A stretch of DNA of 64,000 nucleotides from Myxococcales bacterium (GTDB taxonomy: Bacteria; Myxococcota_A; Polyangia; Polyangiales; Polyangiaceae). Below the pieces are notes generated by a model. That model was not told where the DNA came from, ran no database searches, and saw only the letters and a list, made by a program, of their open reading frames with translations. Position 1 is the first letter of the stretch; each line of letters begins with the position of its first letter. Below are positions 1-8,582 of this stretch, one piece after another. The stretch covers positions 1 to 64,000 of the forward strand of contig JANXLV010000350.1 of NCBI GenBank assembly GCA_025355005.1, written 5' to 3'. The position numbers were made by a program, and so were the translations under genes.

Positions 1-487
1 CCTTCATGAAGTCGACGCCGTCGATGCTGGCCGAGCCCTGGCCCTGCACCCAGATCGTCGTCATCTTGTTCGCCGAGTTGTAGGAGATGGAGACGCCCTG
101 ATTCTTCTGGATCTCCTTGTTGAACGCGCCCGTGAAGCGGCCGACCTTGCCGCCGTCGGAGTAGCCGTTCTTCGCGAAGCCTTCCTTCAAGGCGTTCTGG
201 ATCTTGTCCGCGTAAACGTCGCGCATCATCTGCCAGGAGAACTTCTTGTCCACGTCCGCGTCGATGACGGCGCGCTTGTTCCGGCCGGGCAGCGGGCCCT
301 TCATGTCGTGGCGGATCGAGTAGACGTTCGCGGTGATGATGGCGACCGTCTTGGTACGCACGCCCGAGCCCGTGTTGATGTAGCCGTCCTTGTCCGGCGC
401 CGGAGCATCCGCGCGCGCATGGGACGAAACGAACACGAGCGCGAAGAGCGCGAGCACCAGCGAGAACAACGGGAAGAAACGCTTCAT
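1..487 (-). CDS. Chalcone isomerase-like secreted protein (3' part outside window)
   Basis: The reading frame starts at the ATG at 487 and runs off the left edge, so only about 162 N-terminal residues are visible. It opens with a clear signal peptide (MKRFF, then a Leu/Val/Phe-rich core, ending near SSHARA). The mature part has features of the bacterial chalcone isomerase-like fold family: a VAIITANVYSIR strand near the start, a region rich in Lys and Asp before KIQNALKEGF, and a late ISYNSANKMTTIWVQG segment. Bacterial members are usually periplasmic and of unknown substrate, so enzyme activity should not be assumed. A TAACGT hexamer ends 7 bases before the ATG, supporting this start. It is the tail of a minus-strand run that follows mltG after a 61-base gap. 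Confidence 0.6.
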   Translation of the reverse strand, partial: MKRFFPLFSLVLALFALVFVSSHARADAPAPDKDGYINTGSGVRTKTVAIITANVYSIRHDMKGPLPGRNKRAVIDADVDKKFSWQMMRDVYADKIQNALKEGFAKNGYSDGGKVGRFTGAFNKEIQKNQGVSISYNSANKMTTIWVQGQGSASIDGVDFMK

Positions 488-494
488 GGCCCCA

Positions 495-500
495 ACGTTA
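495..500 (-). promoter_or_regulatory. Candidate -10 element of the chalcone isomerase-like gene
   Basis: TAACGT on the minus strand, with exactly 7 bases between it and the ATG. No Shine-Dalgarno sequence fits in that gap, so a leaderless transcript is likely. No good -35 is visible. Confidence 0.4.
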
Positions 501-548
501 CCACAAGGTCATGCGCACGCCAGAGCCGGACGCCGCCAGAGGAAGTCC

Positions 549-1745
549 TCAGGGCACGGTCTTCTTCACCGCGTTGTTGTGCGCCTCGTACGTCTCCGAG
601 AACGCGTGGCGTCCCTCACCGCGTGCCACGAAATAAAGGTATTTCGTGCTCGCGGGCGCCACAACCGCCTCCAGCGACTTCGCCCCGGGATTGCAGATCG
701 GGCCGGGCGGCAGCTTCTCTCTAATGTATGTACTATACACGTTTTCGGGATCCATGTTGAGCTCGTGGGTGATCTTCCCGGTGAACCCGGCGCACGCCTT
801 GATCTGCTCCTTCATGACGAGGCAGCCGTACGCGGACGTGGGGTCGGACTGGAGGACCTTGCGCTTGAAGCTGGGATCGCGCAGCCGGTTCAAGAAGACG
901 CTCGCGATGATCGGGCGCTCGTCGTCCACGGCGGCCTCCTTCTCGATCATGGAGGCGAGCGTGACGATGTCCTGGCGCTGCCAGCCGAGCGACTGTTCGA
1001 GATCGACCTTGCCGAGCTGATGGAGCTGAACGAGCTGCTGGAAGCGCTTCTCGAACTCGGTGAGGAGCCGGATCACGACGTCACGCGGGTCGGAGTCCTG
1101 CGCGAGCTCGTAGGTGGCAGGGAAAAGAAAGCCGTCCGCGCTCTCCCCTTCGATCGCGAACTGCCGGAGCAGCTGCGGATCCGCGCTCGCACGAAGGAAA
1201 GATTTCTCGCTGCACACCTTCAGCGTCGCCAGCCTTCGGGCCATGTCGAAGCGCGTGTAGCCCTCCGGGAAGGTGACCTTCGAGTGCTGCGCGCCGCCGC
1301 GGCGCTCGAGCCTGGCCGTGAGCTCAGCGGGCGACGCGTCGTCGGTGAGCAAGTGACTGCCGCTGATGACGCGCGCGTCCACGCGTGAGAGGCGCAGGTA
1401 GAGCGCATAGAGCCGCGGACTGGCGATCACGCCGACGCTCGCGAGCTGTTCGGAGAGCGCCGAAGCATCGCCAGAGGTGAGCTCCAGCTCGACGACCTTC
1501 CCGTCTCCAGGCCCCGCGACATGCGGATAGACCAGGAGCATGCCGACAAGGAACGCCGCCACGATGGCGCCGAGCGGGAGGAGCACGCGGCTCCTGAGGC
1601 TCCACCCCGTCGGTGGTGCCTTCTTCACGCGGATGCGCTTCCGCTTCCGCTTGCGGACGACGCCATCCGCTCCAGAGGCACGCCCCTCCGGCAGCACGCC
1701 AGAGCTGTCCTCGCGCTCGCTGTCGTCCGGACCGCCGGAGGTCAC
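549..1745 (-). CDS. mltG: Endolytic murein transglycosylase MltG (YceG-like)
   Basis: An inner-membrane lytic transglycosylase that cuts nascent peptidoglycan and is thought to end glycan strand growth. I place the start at the GTG at 1745, whose GTGA overlaps the ruvX stop; this gives 398 residues. A basic cytoplasmic stretch (about 31-42, RKRKRKRIRVKK) precedes one membrane segment (about 53-73), then a periplasmic domain. Family motifs are present: LASMIEKEA with the catalytic Glu, LQSDPTSAYG, and PPGPICNPG near the C-terminus. The frame is open upstream to 1880, but that extension overlaps ruvX and looks like out-of-frame ruvX sequence. The 4-base overlap suggests translational coupling with ruvX. 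Confidence 0.9.
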   Translation of the reverse strand: MTSGGPDDSEREDSSGVLPEGRASGADGVVRKRKRKRIRVKKAPPTGWSLRSRVLLPLGAIVAAFLVGMLLVYPHVAGPGDGKVVELELTSGDASALSEQLASVGVIASPRLYALYLRLSRVDARVISGSHLLTDDASPAELTARLERRGGAQHSKVTFPEGYTRFDMARRLATLKVCSEKSFLRASADPQLLRQFAIEGESADGFLFPATYELAQDSDPRDVVIRLLTEFEKRFQQLVQLHQLGKVDLEQSLGWQRQDIVTLASMIEKEAAVDDERPIIASVFLNRLRDPSFKRKVLQSDPTSAYGCLVMKEQIKACAGFTGKITHELNMDPENVYSTYIREKLPPGPICNPGAKSLEAVVAPASTKYLYFVARGEGRHAFSETYEAHNNAVKKTVP

Positions 1746-2185
1746 GCGTCGTCTCCGCGCGGTGCGTCCAGCCACGCCTGCAGGATCGCGCACGCGGACG
1801 CTTCGTCGATGCGGGCCTTCGCCTTCCTGCCCTTGAGCTCGCTCGCGGTGAGCGCGCGCTGTGCTTGTTTCGTCGACCATCGTTCGTCCCAGAGCGTCAC
1901 GTCACACGACGTCGCGTCCGCTATCAGTTGCGCGAGGTTGCGCGCACGTTTGGCAGAATCGCCCTCGCCCCCCTTCATATCGAGCGGCAGGCCGACCACG
2001 ATGTGGCGGATCTTCTCCTCCACGACGAGCGCGTTGAGCGCCGCGAGAAAGGCCGGAACCGGCTTCGCGTCCAGGTTCCCGCGAGGATGCGCCATCACGC
2101 CGAGCTCGTCGGAGACGGCCACCCCCACGCGGACCGCCCCCAGGTCCAGCGCGCACGCGCGCGGGATGCGGCGTCTCCGTTTCAC
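1742..2185 (-). CDS. ruvX: Putative pre-16S rRNA nuclease / Holliday junction resolvase RuvX (YqgF)
   Basis: 147 residues, the usual length for the YqgF/RuvX RNase H-fold family, implicated in 16S rRNA 5' end processing and, in some species, Holliday junction resolution. It carries the acidic motifs: ALDLGAVRVGVAVSD with the first Asp, VVGLPLDMKGGEGDSA, LWDERWSTKQA, and IDEASACAILQAWLD with the final Asp. The start is GTG at 2185; a TAGAAC hexamer ends 9 bases upstream and there is no ribosome binding site, so the gene may be leaderless. It is first in a run with mltG, which it overlaps by 4 bases; this pairing is common in bacteria. Confidence 0.9.
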   Translation of the reverse strand: MKRRRRIPRACALDLGAVRVGVAVSDELGVMAHPRGNLDAKPVPAFLAALNALVVEEKIRHIVVGLPLDMKGGEGDSAKRARNLAQLIADATSCDVTLWDERWSTKQAQRALTASELKGRKAKARIDEASACAILQAWLDAPRGDDA

Positions 2186-2194
2186 AGGGCCATG

Positions 2195-2200
2195 GTTCTA
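2195..2200 (-). promoter_or_regulatory. Candidate -10 element of ruvX
   Basis: TAGAAC on the minus strand, ending 9 bases before the GTG start of ruvX. Confidence 0.4.
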
Positions 2201-2238
2201 GCACGGCCGCACCGCCCGAGCGGGCACCAAAGGCTCTT

Positions 2239-2267
2239 CTTGACCGAAAGCCCCGGCCAGACGATAA
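2239..2267 (+). promoter_or_regulatory. Candidate sigma-70-type promoter of hisS
   Basis: TTGACC at 2239-2244 and GATAAC at 2262-2267 are separated by 17 bases and lie 39 bases before the hisS ATG, in the divergent ruvX-hisS gap. This is the best two-element promoter in the window by eye. Confidence 0.45.
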
Positions 2268-2306
2268 CCGGGCCCCAGCTTTGGCTTCCTTGGCAGAGAC
2301 CCCAGC

Positions 2307-3602
2307 ATGAGCGCGATTCGAGGTGTGAAAGGCATGAACGACGTCTTGCCCGACGAGATGGCAAGATGGCATGCGCTCGAATCCGCATTCCGGAGAAAGA
2401 TGCATCTTGCATCCTTCGGAGAGGTGCGGACGCCGCTCGTGGAGTCCACGTCGCTGTTCGTGCGCGCCATCGGCGAGGCCACGGACGTGGTCGAGAAGGA
2501 GATGTTCACGTTCTCCCGCCACGACGAGCAGATGTCGCTGCGGCCCGAGGGCACGGCTGGTGCGGTCCGCGCATACGTCGAGCACGGCATGCAGAACAAG
2601 GAGCCGCTCACGCGCTGGTACTACATCGGGCAGATGTTCCGCGCAGAGCGGCCGCAGCGCGGGCGCTACCGGCAGTTCTGGCAAGCGGGCGCCGAGATCA
2701 TCGGCGATCCGGGGCCCGCGTGCGACGCGGAGATGATCGACACGCTCGTGTCGTTCCTCGATGAGCTCCAGATCCCGGGCATCAAGGTCCACATCAACAC
2801 GATCGGCGGGAAGGAGACGCGTCAGCGTTATCGCGACACCGTCGTCGCTGCGCTCACGCCGAAGATCGACGCGCTCTCGGAAGACAGCAAGCGTCGCCTC
2901 ACCACGAACCCGCTCCGCATCCTCGACTCCAAGAACCCGGCCGATCAGGAGGCCGTGCTGTCCGTCCCGCCCATCACGGACGTGCTCGCGCCCGAGGACG
3001 CCGCTCACTTCGACGCGCTGAAGAAGCACCTCGAGGCCCTCGGCACGCCGTTCGTCGTGGATCCCAAGCTCGTTCGCGGCCTCGATTACTACACGCGCAC
3101 GCTGTTCGAGATCAAAGGCGCGGAAGAGAAGCTCGGCGCGGGCTCCACGCTCGTCGGCGGCGGTCGCTACGACGGCATGCTGAAGGATCTCGGCGGGCCC
3201 GACGTTCCCGCGATCGGCTTTGCCGCAGGGATGGAGCGCCTCCTCATCGCGAGCGAGCGCGACGTACCGGAGACGCGCGCACAGGTGTTCGTGCTGCCGC
3301 TCGGTGAGGCAGGCACGCGCAAGGGCCTCGTCCTCTCACGCGCGCTCCGCAACGCGGGCATCGCGGCGGATCTCGATGGACGCGGCACCTCGCTGAAGAG
3401 CCTCTTGCGACGCGCGAACGGCCAGGGCGCGCGCTTCGCGATCGTCCTGGGCGACAGCGAGGTCCAATCGGGCAACCTCCAGGTGAAGGATCTCGCCGCA
3501 CACGAGCAGCACGAGGTGACGGAGGCGGATCTCGTCGCGTTCATCGGAGCAAAGCTCGCAAGCGGCCCCGCGGTTCTTGCCGAGAAGGGCGGCGCGCCGT
3601 GA
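2307..3602 (+). CDS. hisS: Histidyl-tRNA synthetase
   Basis: Class II aminoacyl-tRNA synthetase that charges tRNA-His in the cytoplasm. The 431 residues match the family length. The N-terminus has the typical AIRGVKGMNDVLPDE. Motif 2 is seen around GQMFRAERPQRGRYRQFWQ, the histidine-specific motif as LVRGLDYYTRTLFE, and a glycine-rich motif 3 region as GGGRYDGMLKDLGG followed by AIGFAAGMERLL. The C-terminal anticodon-binding domain follows (about 325-420). The stop codon overlaps the GTG start of the next gene by 4 bases, so an exported protein of unknown role is probably co-expressed with this housekeeping enzyme. Confidence 0.97.
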   Translation: MSAIRGVKGMNDVLPDEMARWHALESAFRRKMHLASFGEVRTPLVESTSLFVRAIGEATDVVEKEMFTFSRHDEQMSLRPEGTAGAVRAYVEHGMQNKEPLTRWYYIGQMFRAERPQRGRYRQFWQAGAEIIGDPGPACDAEMIDTLVSFLDELQIPGIKVHINTIGGKETRQRYRDTVVAALTPKIDALSEDSKRRLTTNPLRILDSKNPADQEAVLSVPPITDVLAPEDAAHFDALKKHLEALGTPFVVDPKLVRGLDYYTRTLFEIKGAEEKLGAGSTLVGGGRYDGMLKDLGGPDVPAIGFAAGMERLLIASERDVPETRAQVFVLPLGEAGTRKGLVLSRALRNAGIAADLDGRGTSLKSLLRRANGQGARFAIVLGDSEVQSGNLQVKDLAAHEQHEVTEADLVAFIGAKLASGPAVLAEKGGAP

Positions 3603-5413
3603 CGTTCTCCAAGAAGCCGTGCGCGCTCGCACTCACCGCGGCGATCGCGATCGTGTTCACGGCCAGCGTCGCGAACGCGCAGCCGCGTCCCCCTCCGGGC
3701 GGCGCGGGTCGCCCCGGTGGCGGCGGTGCCACGCAGTCAGGCCCCGTGCAGAACCGCACCGTGGGTCCCACCAGCGGCGGCGCGGGCGACGACGACGATC
3801 AGGGCGGCCCAGCGCCGATGCGGCCCGAGCCGCAGGCCCAGCAGCCACAAGATCCGCTCGCGATCCCGAAGGAGATCGAGGGCAAGATCGGCACTGACGA
3901 TCCTGGCCACCTCCTCCAGCCCGTGGGCGACCGTGAGCGCGACTTCTACGGCGTGTACTATGCGGAGCGCCGCGGCGACTATCGCCTGCGTCTCGCGCCG
4001 CCGTTCTATCTGGATCACACGCGCGGTGTGGGCACGCAGCTGAAGCTGCCCAACGGCGAGATGGTATCCGGCGAGGACCAGGAGTCCCTCTACGGCGGTC
4101 TCTACTACCGCCGCCGCTCGCCGAAGTTCGACGCGGACGTCCTCTTCCCGATCGCGTGGAAGCTCCGCGACGACAAGTCGAACATCTACGCGCTCGGCCC
4201 CATCATCCACCGCGACGCACCGGACGCGCACGACAACTGGGTCGCGCCGCTCTTCTTCGAAGGCAAGCGCCCCGACGGCGGCTACTTCCACTCGCCCGCG
4301 CTCCTCACCACGTCACACTGGAACGAGAAGGGCGCGTTCACCCTCGTCGGTCCGTACTTCCGCAACCGCACCGGGTCCGAGGTGGACATGGGCGTCGCGC
4401 CCTTCTACTTCCACGGCGACAATCCGTCCGACGACGGCGCGCGCAAGACGTACACGCTCGTGCCGCCGCTCTTCTACTACCGGCGCGATCGCGAAGCAGA
4501 CGACAACCATCTCACTGTGATCGGCCCCGTGCTCTTCGAGGAGAACCCCAAGAAGGAGATCTTCGACGTACTCCCCTTCTACTTCTCGAGCCGCGGTCGG
4601 CCAGAGTCCGGCGGCGTTCGCGAGACCTCACGCACGCTGTTTCCGTTCTTCTCCTACGCGCAGAGCGACGAGCGCACGCGCCTCATCCTGCCCGGGTACT
4701 ACCGCAAGACCACGCCCACCGCGGACACGATGATCACGCCGCTCTTCGCGCACGCGACGTCGCGCTCGGGCTCCACGGAGCTCACGACCGCGGGCCCGCT
4801 CTTCCCGATGTACTGGAAGTACACGGACAAGGATCTCGCGTATTCGAGCTTCGGTATCTTCCCGTTCTGGTGGAGCGGCGCGGGCCCCGCGGGTGATGCG
4901 TACTTCACGCCGCTCTTCGCCAAGTCGGAGACCTACGGCGTGTCTCGCACGTACTGGGCGTTCCCGAACATCGTGGTGCAGAAGGATGCGAAGGGCTGGG
5001 AGACGGATCTGCACCCGCTCGTATACCTGGGTCGCACCACGGAGAGCTCGCACACCGTCATCGCGCCGATCTTCTGGGACTTCGACAACAAGAAGAGCCG
5101 CACCACCGTCGGCGTGCCGGCGTTCGTTCGCTACGCCGATCACACGGACGACTCCGTCGTGCAGGTCGCCGGCAACACGCTCTACATGGAGAAGCGCGTC
5201 GCGGGCGGCAAGGACTGGCAGTTCCACGTGCTTCCCGTGTTCTCGTACGGTGAGAACCCGTCCGGTTATTTCTGGAAGGTGCTCTTCGGTCTCGCCGGGT
5301 ACACGCAGGAAGGCCCCACGAGCACCGTGCACGCGCTCTGGATCCCATTCCAGACCAGCGGCCCGCCCGAGAAGAAGTCCGCGAGCCGCGCAGACGACGC
5401 ACCACACCGCTAG
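3599..5413 (+). CDS. Exported repetitive beta-rich protein of unknown function
   Basis: 604 residues starting at GTG 3599, overlapping the hisS stop. A signal peptide is clear (basic start, hydrophobic core, cleavage after ASVANA). A Gly/Pro/Gln-rich linker to about residue 80 follows. The rest is built of imperfect repeats of roughly 35-45 residues, each with an aromatic-Pro turn such as APPFYL, VAPLFFEG, VAPFYFHG, VPPLFYYRR, VLPFYFSS, LFPFFSY, ITPLFAH, IFPFWWS and IAPIFWDF between short beta-type segments. This could be a beta-propeller, beta-solenoid or outer-membrane barrel; the sequence does not decide. There are no enzyme motifs or cysteine pairs. I do not recognise a named family. Confidence 0.7.
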   Translation: MTFSKKPCALALTAAIAIVFTASVANAQPRPPPGGAGRPGGGGATQSGPVQNRTVGPTSGGAGDDDDQGGPAPMRPEPQAQQPQDPLAIPKEIEGKIGTDDPGHLLQPVGDRERDFYGVYYAERRGDYRLRLAPPFYLDHTRGVGTQLKLPNGEMVSGEDQESLYGGLYYRRRSPKFDADVLFPIAWKLRDDKSNIYALGPIIHRDAPDAHDNWVAPLFFEGKRPDGGYFHSPALLTTSHWNEKGAFTLVGPYFRNRTGSEVDMGVAPFYFHGDNPSDDGARKTYTLVPPLFYYRRDREADDNHLTVIGPVLFEENPKKEIFDVLPFYFSSRGRPESGGVRETSRTLFPFFSYAQSDERTRLILPGYYRKTTPTADTMITPLFAHATSRSGSTELTTAGPLFPMYWKYTDKDLAYSSFGIFPFWWSGAGPAGDAYFTPLFAKSETYGVSRTYWAFPNIVVQKDAKGWETDLHPLVYLGRTTESSHTVIAPIFWDFDNKKSRTTVGVPAFVRYADHTDDSVVQVAGNTLYMEKRVAGGKDWQFHVLPVFSYGENPSGYFWKVLFGLAGYTQEGPTSTVHALWIPFQTSGPPEKKSASRADDAPHR

Positions 5414-5454
5414 ACCCGTCACCCTGGCGTCCCAGGCCGCGTCCAACGAGGTGG

Positions 5455-5470
5455 CGGCCCTTCGTGGCCG
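5455..5470. terminator. Weak hairpin between convergent genes
   Basis: CGGCC and GGCCG form a 5-bp stem around a 6-base loop in the 60-base gap between two convergent genes. No T-run follows, so a terminator role is only a suggestion. Confidence 0.2.
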
Positions 5471-5473
5471 GGC

Positions 5474-6601
5474 TCAGGCGGCGCGCGAGAGCACGGTGAA
5501 GAGAGCGCGCACGAAGTTGTCCACGTCTTCCGCGGTGGTTGTCTCGCCCATGCTCACGCGTAGGCCGCTGCTCGCCAGCTCGAGGCCGACGCTTGCGGTG
5601 AGGACCGGAGAGGGCTCGATGGTCCCTGCGCTGCATGCGCTGCCGCTCGACACCGACATGCCCTCGAGGTCGAGCGCGGAGACCAGCTCTGCGCCGACCC
5701 ACGACGGCACGAGAAAGCAGGACACGTGCGGCGCGCGCGGCGACTCTCTTCCAATGATGCGAAGACCGCGGGCAACGAGCCGCGCCTCGAGCGCATCTCG
5801 CAGCACGGCGAGCGGGGCATAAAGTTCGTGTGCGGTCCTTGCGTGCGCCGCCGCCACGCCGAAACCGGCCGCGAGCCCAGGGTCGACCGTGCCCGGGCGC
5901 AGGCCCCGCTCCTGCGCGCCGCCGACGAGCACCGGATGAAGTAGCTTCCCCGGTCTGCTGACGAGCGCGCCGATCCCTTTCGGTCCGCGGAGCTTGTGCG
6001 CTGCGAGCGTGATGGTGTCAGCCCCAGTGAGCATGTCGCCCAGCGGCAATCTGCCTGCGGCCTGCACTGCGTCGACATGCACGGGCACGCCGCGAGCCGA
6101 CGCCAGTCGCACCGCCTCCGCGACAGGCTGCAAAGCGCCATGCTCCTGGTTCACGGCCTGCAGAGCGACGAGCCCAATGTCCTTCTCCGTCGAGAGCGCC
6201 GACGCGAGGTCCGTGAGATCGAGCGTGCCCTCGCACGTGACGCGCAGCCATCGCACGCGCGCGCGCCCTTCGCTCTCCAGGGCCTCTGCCACGCGCGTGA
6301 CGGACGGATGCTCGAGCCTGCTCACGAGGAGTGTCCCGGTTCTGCCCGCGACGAACGCGGAGCGCAGCGCGATGTTGTTCGCCTCGGTGCCGCTGCCCGT
6401 GAAGAGCACGTCGCGGGGATCGCGCGATACGAGCGCACCAACGAGCGCGCGCGCGTCCTCCACGACCTTTCGCGCGCGCCGTCCATCGCCGTGGATGGAC
6501 GATGGGTTTCCCCACGCCTCCGTCATCGCGTGCGACATCGCGAGCACGACCTCTGGCAGGGGCGGCGTCGTCGCGTTCCAGTCCAGGTAGACGCGCGTCA
6601 T
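5474..6601 (-). CDS. Cysteine desulfurase (NifS/IscS-like, class V aminotransferase)
   Basis: A PLP enzyme that takes sulfur from cysteine for Fe-S clusters or thiolated cofactors. 375 residues. Features: YLDWNATTP at the N-terminus, GSGTEANNIAL for PLP phosphate binding, His98 in LEHPSV, the PLP lysine Lys203 in AAHKLRGPKG, and the persulfide Cys323 in SSGSACSAG. The usual NNEIGT..QP motif is changed to NQEHGALQP. A Shine-Dalgarno-like GAGGGAG precedes the ATG. It follows the receiver-kinase gene by 29 bases on the same strand, with no iscU, iscR or suf gene nearby, so it is probably a secondary desulfurase; the sulfur acceptor cannot be told. Confidence 0.88.
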   Translation of the reverse strand: MTRVYLDWNATTPPLPEVVLAMSHAMTEAWGNPSSIHGDGRRARKVVEDARALVGALVSRDPRDVLFTGSGTEANNIALRSAFVAGRTGTLLVSRLEHPSVTRVAEALESEGRARVRWLRVTCEGTLDLTDLASALSTEKDIGLVALQAVNQEHGALQPVAEAVRLASARGVPVHVDAVQAAGRLPLGDMLTGADTITLAAHKLRGPKGIGALVSRPGKLLHPVLVGGAQERGLRPGTVDPGLAAGFGVAAAHARTAHELYAPLAVLRDALEARLVARGLRIIGRESPRAPHVSCFLVPSWVGAELVSALDLEGMSVSSGSACSAGTIEPSPVLTASVGLELASSGLRVSMGETTTAEDVDNFVRALFTVLSRAA

Positions 6602-6630
6602 CTCGTCGCTCCCTCGTTTTCAGGACGCGT

Positions 6631-7869
6631 TCACGACGCGTTCACCACGACGGTGGGCGCGCGCTTTGCCACGGTGAGGCTGAACGCGCCTCCACCGAGG
6701 AACATGCCTTCCACAGTCGCGCCGTCGACCAGGAGCTTGACGTCGCCACCGAGACCGCGCGCGACACGCCGGGCGATCGCGAGACCAACACCAACCCCGC
6801 CGTGCGAACGCGTGGGCGAGCCGTCGAGCTGGAAGAACGGATCGAAGATCTTCTCCGCGCGTTCCTTTGCCACGCCAGGACCCGTGTCTGCGATCACGAC
6901 CTCGTACGTGCTCTCGAACGCTCGCACCGCCACGCCGACGAGGCTGCCTTCGGGCGCGAATTTTACGGCGTTGTCGAGCAGCTGGAAGATCGCGCGACCA
7001 AGGCGGTCCGAATCACCGAAGGCGGGGAGCGGGCCGCGCGGCAACTCCTCCAGCATGGTGAGCTTGCGATCGGCCACCGGGTCCGCGATCTGCGCGATCG
7101 CGCGGCGCACGGTGTCGAGAAAATCGTAGTCGCGGCTGACGAAGCGCATCTTGCCCGTCTCGAGGCCGGTCACGTCGATCAGGTTGTCGAGCGTCGTGCG
7201 AAGGCGGCGGATGCAATCATCCATCGCGCGGAGCGCCTTGCGCTGAGCCTTGTTCGTCTCGCCCAGCTCGTCATCCATGAGCATGCGCAGGTACCCGACG
7301 ATGGGCGTCAGTGGCGTGGCGAGCTCGTGCGAGACGTTGCGATAGAACTCGGTGCGAAGGCGATCCATCTCGCGCAGGCGCTCGTTCGCAGACGAGAGCT
7401 CGGCGACCTTCTCTTCGAGGTGCGCCACGATGCGACCGCTCTGTGCGCGCAGCCGGTCTCCCGGTAGGTCCATCGACGACGGGACGCGCTCGCGCTTGCC
7501 GCCGAGGTACTGGCCCACCTGCCTGGAGAACTGGCGCGCGTCGATGGGCTTCTGCAGGAACCCGTCGCAGCCAACGGCGTAGCTGGTCTCCTTGTCGCCC
7601 TCCGCGGTGATGGCGATGATGGGCGTGCGCGTGAGCGATGCCTCCGTCCGGAGCCGCAGCGTGACCTCGTAGCCGTCCAGTCCCGGGATGTTGAGGTCCA
7701 CGAGCACCAGATCGGGACGTTGCGCGAGCGCTAGGCGTACGCCTTCGAGACCATCCGCGGCGTCGATGACCTCATGCCCGTCCGCCGAAAGCAGCTTCCG
7801 CACGAGGAGCCGGTTTCGGGGATCGTCTTCGATGTGGAGGACACGGGCCATGAATGGAGGCGTGCCCAT
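6631..7869 (-). CDS. Receiver-histidine kinase hybrid signalling protein
   Basis: A two-component protein with the receiver first and the kinase second. From the ATG at 7869 it has 412 residues; an in-frame ATG at 7851 (MARVLHIEDD) gives a more typical receiver start. Receiver: acidic pair in HIEDD, phospho-acceptor Asp58 in LVLVDLNIPG, and the conserved Lys in LQKPID. A short coiled coil (about 145-170) leads to the HisKA helix with His181 in NVSHELATPLTP. The ATPase domain has the N box (LLDNAVKFAPEG), G1 (VIADTGPGV) and G2 (HGGVGVGLAIARR). There is no membrane segment, so it is cytosolic. No separate output regulator is adjacent. It is transcribed toward the cysteine desulfurase gene. Confidence 0.88.
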   Translation of the reverse strand: MGTPPFMARVLHIEDDPRNRLLVRKLLSADGHEVIDAADGLEGVRLALAQRPDLVLVDLNIPGLDGYEVTLRLRTEASLTRTPIIAITAEGDKETSYAVGCDGFLQKPIDARQFSRQVGQYLGGKRERVPSSMDLPGDRLRAQSGRIVAHLEEKVAELSSANERLREMDRLRTEFYRNVSHELATPLTPIVGYLRMLMDDELGETNKAQRKALRAMDDCIRRLRTTLDNLIDVTGLETGKMRFVSRDYDFLDTVRRAIAQIADPVADRKLTMLEELPRGPLPAFGDSDRLGRAIFQLLDNAVKFAPEGSLVGVAVRAFESTYEVVIADTGPGVAKERAEKIFDPFFQLDGSPTRSHGGVGVGLAIARRVARGLGGDVKLLVDGATVEGMFLGGGAFSLTVAKRAPTVVVNAS

Positions 7870-7912
7870 CGGGCGTGCCGGTGCATGCCTTCTAGCGCAC
7901 CCGGGAAAAAAC

Positions 7913-7929
7913 TGAAATCACCGTGCCAA
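7913..7929 (-). promoter_or_regulatory. Weak sigma-54-like motif upstream of the receiver-kinase gene
   Basis: On the minus strand TTGGCACG is followed after 4 bases by TTTCA. The -24 half is excellent; the -12 half has TC where the near-invariant GC should be. It lies about 44 bases before the start. This is a suggestion only. Confidence 0.2.
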
Positions 7930-7988
7930 TTTGCGGCCTCGCGGGAATGAACCGCGGTTTCTGGCCTTTACATCCAGCGCAGCCCGGG

Positions 7989-7994
7989 TAGTTT
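7989..7994 (+). promoter_or_regulatory. Candidate -10 element of the FKBP lipoprotein operon
   Basis: TAGTTT ends 9 bases before the ATG at 8004; the gap has no Shine-Dalgarno sequence. Confidence 0.35.
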
Positions 7995-8003
7995 CCGCTC
8001 CCT

Positions 8004-8582
8004 ATGAAATCCGCTTCGCACAAGGGTGTCGTACAGAAGGTCGCGCTCTCGCTCGGCGTGACGAGCCTTTTGGTGTCCTGCACGGCGCTCACGGAGCCGC
8101 CGACGCAAGACGCCATCGTCTCGGACCCTTCGAGTGCGCAAGCCAACGCGCAAGCCAACACGCAAGCGAAGCCCGCAGCCTCCGCGAGGCCCGAGGCGCG
8201 GCCCGCCCCCACGCCCACGCCGGCCCCCACGCCTGCCGCGCCCGCCGTGCCGGAGAAGCCGCTGCAGAAGATCGACGTCGTGGTCGGCAAGGGCGCAGAG
8301 GCCAAGAGCGGCGACAACGTGAGCGTCCACTACACGGGCACTCTCGAGAACGGCGAGAAGTTCGACAGCTCCAAGGATCGCAACCAGCCGTTCGAGTTCA
8401 AGCTCGGACAGGGCCGCGTGATCCCGGGCTGGGACCAAGGGGTCCCCGGCATGAAGGTGGGCGGGAAGCGCAAGCTGATCATCCCGCCGTCCCTCGGCTA
8501 CGGCGCGCGCGGCGCGGGTCCGAAGATCCCGCCGAACTCCGTCCTCCTCTTCGACGTCGAGCTCATCGGAATCACCAAATGA
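8004..8582 (+). CDS. FKBP-type peptidyl-prolyl cis-trans isomerase, lipoprotein
   Basis: 192 residues. A signal peptide ends in the lipobox LLVSC, so Cys26 should be lipid-modified and the protein membrane-anchored outside the cytoplasm. A linker rich in Ala, Pro and Thr (about 45-85) leads to a C-terminal FKBP domain (about 90-191) with the hallmarks VHYTGTLENGEKFDSS, VIPGWDQGVPGMKVGGKR and IPPSLGYGARG. Isomerases of this kind speed proline-limited folding of exported proteins. The stop overlaps the ATG of a second, unrelated prolyl isomerase (ATGA), then lnt follows, so a lipoprotein folding and maturation operon is plausible. Confidence 0.92.
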   Translation: MKSASHKGVVQKVALSLGVTSLLVSCTALTEPPTQDAIVSDPSSAQANAQANTQAKPAASARPEARPAPTPTPAPTPAAPAVPEKPLQKIDVVVGKGAEAKSGDNVSVHYTGTLENGEKFDSSKDRNQPFEFKLGQGRVIPGWDQGVPGMKVGGKRKLIIPPSLGYGARGAGPKIPPNSVLLFDVELIGITK

